From Parabacteroides sp. (lineage in GTDB: Bacteria > Bacteroidota > Bacteroidia > Bacteroidales > Tannerellaceae), in assembly GCA_017481945.1 (NCBI GenBank), contig JAFUOJ010000022.1, forward strand, positions 1 through 64,000: a stretch of 64,000 nucleotides of DNA, written 5' to 3'. The notes beneath the pieces were generated by a model. That model was not told where the DNA came from. It made no database searches and worked only from the letters and a program-made list of their open reading frames with translations. The translations under genes were made by a program, and so were the position numbers. Shown here piece after piece: positions 30,554-40,260 of this stretch (position 1 is its first letter; every line of letters starts with the position of its first letter).

Positions 30554-31600
30554 TTAATTATTCTCAGGACGTAATTTACGTACTACTGCACCCGCACGCC
30601 ACATTTCGCTGTTGCGCAATGCTTCCAATTCCACTTCTAACTTTTCACGATAATCCGGCTGAGAGTTAGAATCAATAGAACGTTGCGCTTCATTACCACA
30701 AGCAACTTCCTTATATAACTTTTCAAATACAGGTTTAGTTGCATCATGGAACGGGCCCATCCAATCTAATGCACCGCGTTGTGCTGTAGTAGAACAGTTA
30801 GCATACATCCAATCCATACCATTTTCTGCGAATAACGGCATCAAAGACTGAGTTAATTCCTCTACTGTTTCATTGAATGCTTCTGATGGTTCATGGCCAT
30901 TTTCACGCAATGTTTCATACTGAGCCAACAACAATCCTTGAATAGCTCCCATCAATGTACCACGTTCGCCAGTTAAATCAGAATAAACTTCTTTCTTAAA
31001 TGTTGTTTCAAACAAATAACCAGAACCTACTCCAATACCTAAAGCAATAACACGGTCCCAAGCTTTACCAGTTGCATCCTGGAAAATTGCATAACTTGAA
31101 TTCAAACCACGACCTTGCAAGAACATACGACGTAAAGATGTACCTGACCCCTTCGGAGCAATCATGATAACATCAACATCTGCTGGAGGAACGATATTTG
31201 TACGTTCTTTATAAGTAATTGCAAAACCATGAGAGAAATACAAAGCCTTACCAGGAGTCAAATGTTTTTTAACACGTGGCCAAACTTCAATCTGAGCAGC
31301 GTCAGATAACAGATACTGTATAATAGTTGCCTTTTCACAAGCTTCGTCAATATCAAATAAGGTTTCACCAGGAACCCAACCATCAGCAACAGCCTTATCC
31401 CAAGTTTTACCACCTTTACGCTGTCCTACGATAACATTAAAACCATTGTCACGCAAGTTCAAGCTTTGTCCAGGACCCTGAACGCCATAACCAATTACAG
31501 CGATTACTTCATCTTTCAATACTTCTCTTGCCTTTTCCAACGGAAACTCTTCGCGGGTTACAACATTTTCGTCAACACCGCCAAAATTCATTATTGCCAT
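30554..31600 (-). CDS. ilvC: Ketol-acid reductoisomerase
   Basis: Second common enzyme of isoleucine and valine synthesis, converting acetolactate or acetohydroxybutyrate to the dihydroxy acids; 348 residues. The N-terminal Rossmann fold (VIGYGVQGPGQSLNLRDNG, then VGQRKGGKTW) holds the cofactor, and the C-terminal knotted helical domain has the acidic metal ligands (YSDLTGERGTLMGAIQG). It is the last gene of the ilvD-ilvB-ilvN-thioesterase-ilvC operon, 39 bases after the thioesterase gene. Confidence 0.96.
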   Translation of the reverse strand: MAIMNFGGVDENVVTREEFPLEKAREVLKDEVIAVIGYGVQGPGQSLNLRDNGFNVIVGQRKGGKTWDKAVADGWVPGETLFDIDEACEKATIIQYLLSDAAQIEVWPRVKKHLTPGKALYFSHGFAITYKERTNIVPPADVDVIMIAPKGSGTSLRRMFLQGRGLNSSYAIFQDATGKAWDRVIALGIGVGSGYLFETTFKKEVYSDLTGERGTLMGAIQGLLLAQYETLRENGHEPSEAFNETVEELTQSLMPLFAENGMDWMYANCSTTAQRGALDWMGPFHDATKPVFEKLYKEVACGNEAQRSIDSNSQPDYREKLEVELEALRNSEMWRAGAVVRKLRPENN

Positions 31601-31639
31601 TTTCTTTTTTATTTTAAAATGTATTAAACTTATTTCTAC

Positions 31640-32371
31640 TTAACTCCAAATAACGGAAGCGCGACAAATTGCTTTGCCTCCATTACATATCGATAAACTA
31701 TAACTATCAGAATCCATTTTCAGCTTATGCAACATAAGCTCCATACCATATTTACCCTCCGATTGATAAGCAATTTCAAAGCGCTTAATATCTTTCGTCT
31801 TGAATAGTTCTATATCAAACAGATCTAAAAGATGTTCTATATATTTCATACTATTCAAATGCCCATTGATATCCAGATCACTGTACTTAACGACATAAAG
31901 ACTACCTTCCGTCTCATTTTCTATCGGAGCAATTTTCCCAGGTTTCTCTATCGGGCAAGGACGATCTGATATATATTCACCGATTCTATTAATATCCAAC
32001 AAAGTCGGTCTTCTCGTATTCACATCAATCGCAGCCCAAATAGAACGAGCATATCCAAATGTCTTTCCTTCACTATTCACTAATTCAAAACAGCGGCTTG
32101 TAAACAAACGGCCTACCTCATCCACCCAAGTATATAAAGTGATAGATTCTGACACAGCAGGATATTCAATTATCTCAATCGCTAAACGAGAAAGAACCCA
32201 AGCCGTATGTTTCTCAGACATATCACTATATCCAAATCCTCTCTCTGCTGCATGCTTAGAAGCTACTTGCAACAAATAATTCCCAATCATCGGAATAGTA
32301 ACACGCCCTCGGAAGTCTGATAAATAAGGCTCAGTAACAAACTGAAATTCTCCTACTTTAGTCTTTTCCAT
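31640..32371 (-). CDS. Acyl-ACP thioesterase family protein
   Basis: 243 residues with two hot-dog domains, the fold of FatA/FatB-type acyl-ACP thioesterases. The catalytic motif in the second half, DLDINGHLNSMKYIEHLLD, matches the plant DLDxNxHVNN pattern. Such enzymes release free fatty acids from acyl carrier protein. Its start overlaps the ilvN stop by one base, so it is firmly part of the ilv operon. The link to branched-chain amino acid synthesis is not obvious: it could balance branched-chain fatty acid primers. That is inference. Confidence 0.88.
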   Translation of the reverse strand: MEKTKVGEFQFVTEPYLSDFRGRVTIPMIGNYLLQVASKHAAERGFGYSDMSEKHTAWVLSRLAIEIIEYPAVSESITLYTWVDEVGRLFTSRCFELVNSEGKTFGYARSIWAAIDVNTRRPTLLDINRIGEYISDRPCPIEKPGKIAPIENETEGSLYVVKYSDLDINGHLNSMKYIEHLLDLFDIELFKTKDIKRFEIAYQSEGKYGMELMLHKLKMDSDSYSLSICNGGKAICRASVIWS

Positions 32372-32928
32372 TATGCTTTATTTTTTTCTTGCAACTTCCG
32401 TTCCATCTCAGCCAACATATCACTTAGACGTTCAACCGGACTTTTTGTAATAGCGACACGACCTGAACGAATAAACTGCAATACGCCTATTGTTTCACTT
32501 AATTCTTTAAACAAAGCCTGTGTTTCATCATAATGTCCACTCTTTTCCAACACGACACAGGTTTCATTCATCTCAAGAATACGAGCATTGTATTTACGAA
32601 TCAAATCTTCAACAGTTCCCATCTTTATAAATAAATCTGTACTTAATTTATAAAGAGCAATCTCTTGGAATACCAAATCTTCATCCGTATTATAATAAGC
32701 TTTCAGTATATCCACCCGTTTGTCAATTTGTTTTACAACCTTATCAATCATATTTTCATCTGCATAGGTTGTAATCGTAAACTTATGGATTCCTTGTATA
32801 GCAGAAGGAGAAACGGAAAGCGTCTCAATATTTAACTGTCGACGCGTAAAGATAATTGTAATCTGATTCAGAAGACCTACGGTATTTTCTGAAAAGATAA
32901 TAACAGTATATAATTTCTTTGTTGTCAT
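32371..32928 (-). CDS. ilvN: Acetolactate synthase small (regulatory) subunit
   Basis: Regulatory subunit of acetohydroxyacid synthase, 185 residues. An N-terminal ACT domain (TVIIFSENTVGLLNQITIIFTRRQLNIETLSV) binds the feedback inhibitor and a C-terminal domain follows. It lies 18 bases after ilvB and is translationally coupled to the thioesterase gene by a one-base overlap (TAATG). Confidence 0.94.
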   Translation of the reverse strand: MTTKKLYTVIIFSENTVGLLNQITIIFTRRQLNIETLSVSPSAIQGIHKFTITTYADENMIDKVVKQIDKRVDILKAYYNTDEDLVFQEIALYKLSTDLFIKMGTVEDLIRKYNARILEMNETCVVLEKSGHYDETQALFKELSETIGVLQFIRSGRVAITKSPVERLSDMLAEMERKLQEKNKA

Positions 32929-32946
32929 AAACTATTCTCCTTCTTT

Positions 32947-34641
32947 TTATTCTCCCATCAAGATATTAGTAATCGTTGATCCTGCAGGAACCATTGGATA
33001 AACCATTCCTTGTTCTTCAACATCTGCTACTAACAAGTAAGGACCATCATGTTCTAACATTTCACGAATAGCCTCATCTAATTCTTCTCGTTTTAACACC
33101 TCACGTGACGCAATTCCATACGCTTTAGCAATTGCCACAAAGTCCGGATTCTCCATCACTGTTGAAGAATAACGTTTATGGAAAAACAACTCTTGCCACT
33201 GACGAACCATTCCAAGGAAATTATTGTTCAACATGATAATCTTCACATTCAACTTTTCCTGCATGATTGTTCCCAGTTCCTGAATCGTCATTTGTAAACC
33301 ACCGTCACCGGTAAAGAAACAGACTGTACGGTCCGGTGCTCCCACTTTTGCACCAATAGCAGCTGGCAAACCAAATCCCATTGTACCCAAACCGCCAGAA
33401 GTTACAACACTACGAGTCTGTTTATATTTAAAATAACGGACTCCCATCATCTGGTTCTGTCCCACATCCGTTACCAATACAGCTTCATTATTTGCCGCTT
33501 CTGATACTTTACGAATGACTTCTCCCATCTTCAAGTATCCCTCTTTCGGATGTAATTCTTTATCAATCACCTTTACATACTCTTCTTGAGAGTCAGGTTC
33601 AAATTCAGCATTCCATTCCGGACGTTTACGAGTTTCCAACAAAGCTGTAATCATAGGTATTGTCTGCTTCGCATTACCCAATACTTTTACATCAACAGCT
33701 ACATTTTTCCCTATCTCTGAATTATCAATATCCAAATGAATTACTTTCGCTTGTTTAGCATACGTATTCAAATCTCCCGTTACCCGATCATCAAAACGCA
33801 TACCAATCGCTATCAAAACATCACATTCATTCGTCTTACGGTTAGGACCTACATTCCCATGCATACCTAACATACCCTTATTCAACGGGAAATCTGTTGG
33901 TAAAGAGGACAAACCTAAGGTTGTACACCCAGCCGGTATATCATTCTTTAATAAGAACTCTTTCAATTCCTCCTCGGCATTACCCAAGATTACGCCTTGT
34001 CCTACCAGACAGAAAGGTTTACTTGCCCCGTTGATCAAAGCAGCCGCTTCTTTAATACGCTCCATCTTAATATCTGGCTCAGGCTGATAGCTACGAATAT
34101 AATCCACTTTTTCATATTCAAAATCTACCAAGCCAACTTGAGCGTCTTTAGCGAAGTCAAGTACTACAGGTCCTGGACGTCCAGTTGAAGCAATATAAAA
34201 AGCACGAGAGACCGCCCAAGCAATCTCTTCCGGTTTACGGATCTGATAAGCCCATTTGGTAATTGGTTGTGTAATACCAATCACATCAATTTCCTGAAAG
34301 GCATCTGTTCCCAACAATGGAGAAGCGACCTGTCCTGTGATTACAACTAATGGTGTACTATCCATCATTGCGTCTGCAATACCTGTCAATGTATTAGTTG
34401 CTCCAGGTCCAGAAGTAACTAATGTCACCCCTACTTTACCGGAAACACGTGCATATCCTTGAGCCGCATGAGTTGCCCCTTGTTCATGGCGCACCAAAAT
34501 ATGCTTCAATTTATCTTGATAATCATACAAACAATCATAAACAGGAATCACTGCTCCACCAGGATAGCCGAAGATCGTATCAACATCTTCCGCGATCAGC
34601 GATTTCAGCAAAGCTTCCGAACCAGTAATTTTTTGTTTCAT
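32947..34641 (-). CDS. ilvB: Acetolactate synthase large subunit
   Basis: Thiamine diphosphate enzyme that condenses pyruvate with pyruvate or 2-oxobutyrate, 564 residues from MKQKITGSEALLKSL. The catalytic glutamate lies in VRHEQGATHAAQGYARVSG, and the thiamine-binding motif is GDGGLQMTIQELGTIMQEKLNVKIIMLNN. The frame is open nine codons upstream, overlapping ilvD; the start at 34641 leaves a 19-base gap and fits the family N-terminus better. Confidence 0.96.
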   Translation of the reverse strand: MKQKITGSEALLKSLIAEDVDTIFGYPGGAVIPVYDCLYDYQDKLKHILVRHEQGATHAAQGYARVSGKVGVTLVTSGPGATNTLTGIADAMMDSTPLVVITGQVASPLLGTDAFQEIDVIGITQPITKWAYQIRKPEEIAWAVSRAFYIASTGRPGPVVLDFAKDAQVGLVDFEYEKVDYIRSYQPEPDIKMERIKEAAALINGASKPFCLVGQGVILGNAEEELKEFLLKNDIPAGCTTLGLSSLPTDFPLNKGMLGMHGNVGPNRKTNECDVLIAIGMRFDDRVTGDLNTYAKQAKVIHLDIDNSEIGKNVAVDVKVLGNAKQTIPMITALLETRKRPEWNAEFEPDSQEEYVKVIDKELHPKEGYLKMGEVIRKVSEAANNEAVLVTDVGQNQMMGVRYFKYKQTRSVVTSGGLGTMGFGLPAAIGAKVGAPDRTVCFFTGDGGLQMTIQELGTIMQEKLNVKIIMLNNNFLGMVRQWQELFFHKRYSSTVMENPDFVAIAKAYGIASREVLKREELDEAIREMLEHDGPYLLVADVEEQGMVYPMVPAGSTITNILMGE

Positions 34642-34660
34642 ATTTATTCCTAATTGCCAA

Positions 34661-36493
34661 TTAATCAATAATTCTCACTCCCCCTTTATCAGCAGAAGTC
34701 ACCATCTTTCCATAAGCCCGAAGTGCCTTTGAAACTATACGTTGACGATAAGGCGGTGTAAATGCTTTTTCTCCCCGAGCCTCTTCCGCTTTACAACGCT
34801 CTGCCAATTCTTCATCACTTACTTTCACATTAATCGTACGCTCCGGTATATTAATTGCGATCAAATCACCATCTTTCACCAAACCGATTGCACCACCTGC
34901 AGCAGCTTCAGGAGAGATATGACCAATAGAAAGCCCAGATGTACCACCACTAAACCGTCCATCTGTAATCAATGCACATTCTTTTCCTAAATGACGACTT
35001 TTAATATAAGAAGTCGGATATAGCATTTCTTGCATACCAGGTCCACCTTTAGGTCCTTCATGTGTGATGACAACAACGTCACCTGAAACGACCTTTCCTC
35101 CTAAGATACCTTCACAAGCTGAATCTTGTGAATCAAACACTTTGGCCGGCCCTGTAAATTTCCAGATACTCTCGTCAACACCAGCAGTCTTAACAACACA
35201 ACCATCCAAAGCAATATTTCCTTTTAACACAGCCAAACCGCCATCCTTTGAATAAGCATGTTCAACATCACGAATACAACCGGTAGCACGATCTGTATCT
35301 AATTCTTTATAATAAGTTTCCTGTGATCCCATCTGAATACTGAAACGACACGCAGGAGCACTCTTATATTTCTGAATAGCTTTGTCTATTACATTTGGGG
35401 AAGTGATTGCATATTTGTCTACCGCTTCTGCTAACGTCATACCATCCACCCGTTTCACACTTCCATCCACCAAACCGGCTTTCAATAATTCATTCATGAT
35501 TCCCATGATACCACCAGCACGGTTAACATCTTGTACATGGTATGTATGTGTATTAGGAGCCACTTTACACAAGCAAGGAGTCTTGCGTGAAAGCATATCA
35601 ATATCATCCATAGTAAAATCGGCTTCTGCCTCTTGTGCAATCGCTAATAGATGAAGTACCGTATTTGTCGAACCACCCATAGCAATATCTAAAGACATCG
35701 CGTTCAAAAATGCCTGACGAGTAGCAATACTACGAGGAAGCACAGATTCGTCTCCGTCACGATAATACTTATAAGCATTCTCTACAATCTGTTTTGCTGC
35801 GTCTCGGAATAACTGAGTTCGATTTACATGAGTAGCAACAATTGTACCATTTCCTGGAAGAGCTAAACCTATAGCCTCATTCAAACAGTTCATGGAGTTA
35901 GCAGTAAACATACCTGAGCAGCAACCACAACCCGGACACGCATGGCGTTCAACTTGTGCAATTCGTTCGTCTGCAACAGTTGTATCAGCAGATTCAATCA
36001 TAGCGTCGATCAAATCCAAATGACAATTATCCAATTCTCCTGCCTCCATTGGCCCACCAGAGACAAAAATCGTCGGAATATTTAATCGCATTGAAGCCAT
36101 CAACATTCCCGGAGTAATCTTATCGCAGTTACTGATACAAACCATAGCGTCAGCCTTATGTGCATTTACCATATACTCCACACTGTCTGCAATAATATCG
36201 CGAGAAGGAAGTGAATAAAGCATTCCGTCATGTCCCATCGCTATACCATCATCAATCGCTATCGTATTAAACTCTGCAGCAAAACAGCCTAACTTTTCAA
36301 TCTCCGCTTTTACCTGCTGTCCGATTTCATGCAAATGAACATGCCCCGGGACAAACTGAGTAAATGAATTCACTATGGCGATAATCGGTTTACCAAACTG
36401 CTCCTCTTTCATGCCGTTTGCACGCCACAAGGCACGGGCTCCTGCCATACGTCTGCCCTCTGTGCTGAATGAACTTCTTAACGGATTCTTCAT
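34661..36493 (-). CDS. ilvD: Dihydroxy-acid dehydratase
   Basis: Iron-sulfur dehydratase giving the 2-oxo acids of valine and isoleucine, 610 residues from [20 protein letters not shown]. Cluster cysteines are visible in [10 protein letters not shown] and [19 protein letters not shown]. The frame is open nine codons further (a second Met directly before) but these lie in the leader. It heads the operon behind the ilv promoter, leader peptide and attenuator hairpin. Confidence 0.96.
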   Translation of the reverse strand: MKNPLRSSFSTEGRRMAGARALWRANGMKEEQFGKPIIAIVNSFTQFVPGHVHLHEIGQQVKAEIEKLGCFAAEFNTIAIDDGIAMGHDGMLYSLPSRDIIADSVEYMVNAHKADAMVCISNCDKITPGMLMASMRLNIPTIFVSGGPMEAGELDNCHLDLIDAMIESADTTVADERIAQVERHACPGCGCCSGMFTANSMNCLNEAIGLALPGNGTIVATHVNRTQLFRDAAKQIVENAYKYYRDGDESVLPRSIATRQAFLNAMSLDIAMGGSTNTVLHLLAIAQEAEADFTMDDIDMLSRKTPCLCKVAPNTHTYHVQDVNRAGGIMGIMNELLKAGLVDGSVKRVDGMTLAEAVDKYAITSPNVIDKAIQKYKSAPACRFSIQMGSQETYYKELDTDRATGCIRDVEHAYSKDGGLAVLKGNIALDGCVVKTAGVDESIWKFTGPAKVFDSQDSACEGILGGKVVSGDVVVITHEGPKGGPGMQEMLYPTSYIKSRHLGKECALITDGRFSGGTSGLSIGHISPEAAAGGAIGLVKDGDLIAINIPERTINVKVSDEELAERCKAEEARGEKAFTPPYRQRIVSKALRAYGKMVTSADKGGVRIID

Positions 36494-36587
36494 CATATTC
36501 TTTTTTATTTTAAAGAACATCTTATCAAAATGCTCTTATTTTAACCAAAGGTACGCTAAGCGTATACCTTTATTATATTATATAATT

Positions 36588-36620
36588 AAAAAAGCCCTTC
36601 TCTATCATGGAGAAAGGCTT
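36588..36620 (-). terminator. ilv operon attenuator terminator
   Basis: Minus strand AAGCCTTTCTC (36610-36620) pairs with GAGAAGGGCTT (36592-36602), one wobble, 7-base loop, ending in six T. It lies between the leader peptide and ilvD. Confidence 0.88.
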
Positions 36621-36662
36621 AAGATATTTTTATATGAACCAAGTTCTTGCACACCTTTCTCC

Positions 36663-36719
36663 TTACCTACTAATGCTTAGAAGGACCACCACGAGAATAA
36701 TATGCAATACACTGTTCAT
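36663..36719 (-). CDS. ilvL: ilv operon leader peptide
   Basis: An 18-residue ORF, MNSVLHIILVVVLLSISR, with three isoleucines, four valines and four leucines; codons 7-14 are all Ile, Leu or Val. It starts about 30 bases after the predicted transcription start and ends 42 bases before the attenuator hairpin. This is the composition expected of a multivalent ilv leader. Role inferred from position and composition. Confidence 0.88.
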   Translation of the reverse strand: MNSVLHIILVVVLLSISR

Positions 36720-36754
36720 CATATTTCTAACCTTTTCGTTTTTTATTTAACGCC

Positions 36755-36786
36755 GCAAAGGTAGAACAATAATTTATTTCACCAAA
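36755..36786 (-). promoter_or_regulatory. ilv operon promoter
   Basis: Minus strand TTTGG (36782-36786), 18 bases, TACCTTTGC (36755-36763); a near copy of the leu promoter. Between 36787 and 36905 I see nothing. Confidence 0.85.
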
Positions 36787-36905
36787 GAATTTAAAAGAAA
36801 AATATCACTTTCGCTTACACTTTTCAATATTCCACAGAATTAGACTTGCAAATTCACACCTTCTATTCCTTTTTTATAATAAATATACAGCAAAATAGAG
36901 TCATT

Positions 36906-36939
36906 AAAAAGCCCCATGCAATCTATCTTGCATGGGGCT
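36906..36939 (-). terminator. Terminator after the metallophosphoesterase gene
   Basis: AGCCCCATGCAA (36910-36921) pairs perfectly with TTGCATGGGGCT (36928-36939); the minus strand continues with five T. It separates the gene at 36988 from the ilv operon. Confidence 0.92.
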
Positions 36940-36987
36940 CTTCCATCAATCGACTGTATACACCCTTTTATTAGCTACCTAAAAATC

Positions 36988-38112
36988 TTATCTCAACTTA
37001 AAAGTCTGAGTAATCTTTTGCGAATCTCCTCCGTAGAAATCTACTTGTACATGACGCTTCGTCACTGTCATTTTATAAGAACCTGCAGCCTTAGAACTCT
37101 TATAAATCTTAACACCCGGACGATATTCATCAAAAAGAGCTTTTTCATGATCCTTTACCTCTTCCCGACCTAAAGCGAACTTACCATATTCTTCAGGTTT
37201 TTCAGCTATCAACTCATAATTAGCCAACTCATCCTTTGACCATACACTATTCATTGTCATCTGAGTTATGCGACCTCCATCACCATACCAGTCCAATAAG
37301 TCTGTACGATGTGTATGTCCACAAAGACAAATCGTATTACGACGTGCAAACTCTTTACGGAAATGTCTACGAGCTGTATTATTTCTTTCATTATTTCCTC
37401 CATACAAGAACCATCTGCAGCTTCCTCCGTCACAAGGGAATGCAGGACCATGTGTTACCAAAAATGTATGTCTAGCTCCCTCCGTTTCACGTAATGCATT
37501 CTCTAATACCTCATCATCCGGTTTATTAAAATCCACAAACAGATAGACATCATCACCGATATTAAAATAAAAAGTAGTCTTTGGTATCGTTAAACCTAAT
37601 TCCTGACTAATTCTCTTTGGCATATATTCATGATAAACCTTCTCTGCATCAACACCTCTAATATCGTGGTTACCGACTACAGACACAAACGGTAATCCTC
37701 CTAACTCTGCTTTAAAATGGTTCATCACATCTTCCAACATCTTTTGATGTACTTCCCCTTTTCCACAGTCTCCCTGAACAAGGTCTCCCATCTGGAAAAT
37801 CATACGAGTCTTTTTGTCTACCAACTCTGCAGCTCTACGTAACAAACGGGGACAACGTTCCCGCCACATTTCTCCATTACGAGCAAATTCAGCTCGTTGT
37901 ACCTTATTCAACCATTCTATCTTTTCATTATAATTAGAATGGTACACACTGGCTGGTTCCGTATCAAAATGAGTATCACCCAAAATAACAATAGAATATT
38001 TATCATCTGCACCAAGTTCTTGTGCATTAAGTGGTGATAATTTGCTACAACTACAAAGCGCAAGGTCTAATGCTCCTGCTGACGATAGTAAAAGAAAATC
38101 TCTCCTGTTCAT
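36988..38112 (-). CDS. Exported metallophosphoesterase with Tat-like lipoprotein signal
   Basis: 374 residues. The N-terminus MNRRDFLLLSSAGALDLALC has a twin-arginine-like RRDFLL motif and a cysteine at 20 or 22 that could be lipidated. The calcineurin-like domain shows ILGDTHFD, QMGDLVQGDCG, VVGNHDIRG, LVTHGPAF and CLCGHTHRTDL, so all metal ligands are present. It probably acts outside the cytoplasm on an unknown phosphoester. It is unlike the purple-acid-type protein at 29261: no fibronectin-like domain. It stands alone with its own terminator. The 280 bases upstream of it show only a weak -7 match. Confidence 0.88.
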   Translation of the reverse strand: MNRRDFLLLSSAGALDLALCSCSKLSPLNAQELGADDKYSIVILGDTHFDTEPASVYHSNYNEKIEWLNKVQRAEFARNGEMWRERCPRLLRRAAELVDKKTRMIFQMGDLVQGDCGKGEVHQKMLEDVMNHFKAELGGLPFVSVVGNHDIRGVDAEKVYHEYMPKRISQELGLTIPKTTFYFNIGDDVYLFVDFNKPDDEVLENALRETEGARHTFLVTHGPAFPCDGGSCRWFLYGGNNERNNTARRHFRKEFARRNTICLCGHTHRTDLLDWYGDGGRITQMTMNSVWSKDELANYELIAEKPEEYGKFALGREEVKDHEKALFDEYRPGVKIYKSSKAAGSYKMTVTKRHVQVDFYGGDSQKITQTFKLR

Positions 38113-38360
38113 ATAATTAGATTATCAGTTGTTTATTTCCTGCAATATTAATATTTTTTCTCAAAACCATCAAGTTTAAATCCAAGTTAATTACCTTAAT
38201 ATATATTTTTCAAAAGGATAACCACTTTCTCGATAGCCTATCTATACCCTTGAAACCTGAAATTCCAACAGAAATATGAATCAAACCGGATCATATACTG
38301 CAAACAGGTTAGAAAAGGACGGAAACAGACTAAATATAGTATTTTTATTGGAACAATTTG

Positions 38361-38369
38361 TATATTTGC
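38361..38369 (+). promoter_or_regulatory. -7 box of the MalY-type lyase gene
   Basis: TATATTTGC, a full match to the -7 consensus, 24 bases before the start at 38394. No good -33 element. Confidence 0.55.
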
Positions 38370-38393
38370 CGCCAAGACTGAAAATTAATTACA

Positions 38394-39569
38394 ATGAAAC
38401 ACTATAACTTCGATGAGGTGATTGAACGACGCGGTACAAACTGCGTAAAGTTCGATGCAGTTAAAGAGCGTACCGGAGGAAAAGACCTATTGCCTTTGTG
38501 GGTAGCAGACATGGATTTCCGTACACCGGACTTTATTGTTAATGCACTTAAGAAACGCTGTGAACATGAGATTTTTGGTTATACCTATGCTTCAGACTCC
38601 TACTATAAGAGTATTATAGATTGGGTATTGTATAAACATAACTGGAGAATCCAAAAAGAATGGATTAGCTACATTCCCGGTATAGTTAAAGGAATTGGAT
38701 TCGTACTCCAATGTTTTACACAGCCGGGCGACAAAGTGATTATCCAACCACCCGTTTATCATCCATTCCGTCTCGTTCCAGAGCACATGCACCGCGAAGT
38801 AGTTTACAACCCGCTTCAATTAATTGACGGTGTTTATCAAATGGATTTTGAGAACTTAGAATCTGTTATTGATGAAAAGTGTAAGGTGCTAATTCTTAGT
38901 AATCCGCACAACCCCGGAGGAATGGTGTGGGAAAAAGACACGTTAATCAAATTAGCAGAAATCTGCGCTCAGCATAATATATTAGTCATTTCAGATGAAA
39001 TCCATTCAGAGATGGCCTATCCTCAATACATCCATCTCCCGTTTGCCAAAGTATCTGAAACAGCTGCCAATTGTAGTATTACATTCATGGCACCCAGCAA
39101 AACGTTCAATATTGCCGGAATCGTATCATCCTATTCCATTGTTCCGAATGAGACTTTGCGCAAAAAGTTTTATGAATTCTTGGAAGCAGGAGAGCTAAAT
39201 GCTGGAACCATCTTTGCCTATACAGCTACAGAAGCGGCTTATACGTATGGCGCAGAATGGTTACAACAAATGCGTATCTACATTATGGAGAACGTTCGTT
39301 TTGTGGACGATTTCTTAAGAAACAACATCTCTCAAATCAAAGTATATCAGCCGCAAGCCTCTTTCTTGGTATGGTTGGACTGTCGTGGTTTAGGACTATC
39401 TCAACCCCAATTGGTAGAGCTTTTTGAAGACAAAGCCGGTCTATTCCTGAATGACGGTAGTATGTTTGGACCAGGCGGAGAAGGGTTCATGCGCTTAAAT
39501 ATCGGTTGTCCTCGTTCTACATTGGAAACAGCGATGAAAGCCCTAAAGAAAGCGGTTGGGACCTTGTAA
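38394..39569 (+). CDS. MalY/PatB family C-S lyase (cystathionine beta-lyase-like)
   Basis: Pyridoxal phosphate enzyme of fold type I, 391 residues. The pattern LPLWVADMDFRTPDFIVNAL near the N-terminus and the PLP lysine K236 in APSKTFNIAG place it in the MalY/PatB group, which cleaves the C-S bond of cystathionine or cysteine to give homocysteine or sulfide. MalY of E. coli also binds MalT; nothing here suggests such a role. It stands alone with a clear -7 box; no partner gene hints at the substrate. Confidence 0.92.
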   Translation: MKHYNFDEVIERRGTNCVKFDAVKERTGGKDLLPLWVADMDFRTPDFIVNALKKRCEHEIFGYTYASDSYYKSIIDWVLYKHNWRIQKEWISYIPGIVKGIGFVLQCFTQPGDKVIIQPPVYHPFRLVPEHMHREVVYNPLQLIDGVYQMDFENLESVIDEKCKVLILSNPHNPGGMVWEKDTLIKLAEICAQHNILVISDEIHSEMAYPQYIHLPFAKVSETAANCSITFMAPSKTFNIAGIVSSYSIVPNETLRKKFYEFLEAGELNAGTIFAYTATEAAYTYGAEWLQQMRIYIMENVRFVDDFLRNNISQIKVYQPQASFLVWLDCRGLGLSQPQLVELFEDKAGLFLNDGSMFGPGGEGFMRLNIGCPRSTLETAMKALKKAVGTL

Positions 39570-39616
39570 TTTGGAACTGTTTAGGCTAACTAAATGATAT
39601 ATCGGAAATAAATTCG

Positions 39617-39624
39617 TAAATTTG
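39617..39624 (+). promoter_or_regulatory. -7 box candidate for slyD
   Basis: TAAATTTG, 36 bases before the start at 39660. Confidence 0.5.
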
Positions 39625-39659
39625 TCCTCGTTTTATTTACTACTAATACGATTTACAGA

Positions 39660-40238
39660 ATGAAGATTACAGCAAATAAGTTCGTAGCGGTCGTTTATGA
39701 CCTAAACGTGGGAGACGACGAAGAACGCGAATTAATGGAAAGAGCAACCAAGGAAAATCCGTTGAAATTCATTTTTGGTATAGGCTCAATGATTCCTGCT
39801 TTTGAAAATGCATTAAAAGGATTAGAAGTCGGTGACAAGTTCAGTTTCTCTATCGCCCCTGCTGACGCTTATGGCGAATATGTAGAAGAACATGTATTGG
39901 AACTTTCTAAAGACATCTTTAAAGTAGATGGAAAGTTTGATGCAGAAATGATCAAAGAAGGAAACACCGTTCCTATGATGGATTCAAATGGCAACCGTAT
40001 GAATGGTTCCGTTTTGGAAGTAAAAGAAGATGTAGTCGTAATGGATTTCAATCATCCATTGGCAGGCGAAACTTTACACTTCGACGGTGAAGTTTTGGAC
40101 GTACACGAACCTACAGCAGAAGAGATCGCAGCATTGACAGCTCCGGCTGGCGGATGTGGAGGCGGTTGTGACGAATGTGGAGGCGGTTGTGGCGATCATT
40201 CTCACGATAGCGGTTGCGGTTGTGGCGGATGTCATTAA
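39660..40238 (+). CDS. slyD: FKBP-type peptidyl-prolyl isomerase SlyD
   Basis: 192 residues. The FKBP fold with an inserted flap domain (about 1-150: GSMIPAFENALKGLEVGDKF, then DFNHPLAGETLHFDGEVLDV) is typical of SlyD, a cytoplasmic folding catalyst and chaperone. The last 30 residues are a metal-binding tail of repeated CGGGC and histidine (11 Cys and 4 His), resembling the nickel-binding tail of E. coli SlyD. aroC follows after 22 bases and may be cotranscribed. Confidence 0.95.
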   Translation: MKITANKFVAVVYDLNVGDDEERELMERATKENPLKFIFGIGSMIPAFENALKGLEVGDKFSFSIAPADAYGEYVEEHVLELSKDIFKVDGKFDAEMIKEGNTVPMMDSNGNRMNGSVLEVKEDVVVMDFNHPLAGETLHFDGEVLDVHEPTAEEIAALTAPAGGCGGGCDECGGGCGDHSHDSGCGCGGCH

Positions 40239-40260
40239 GAAATAACCAATTGAATATAGT

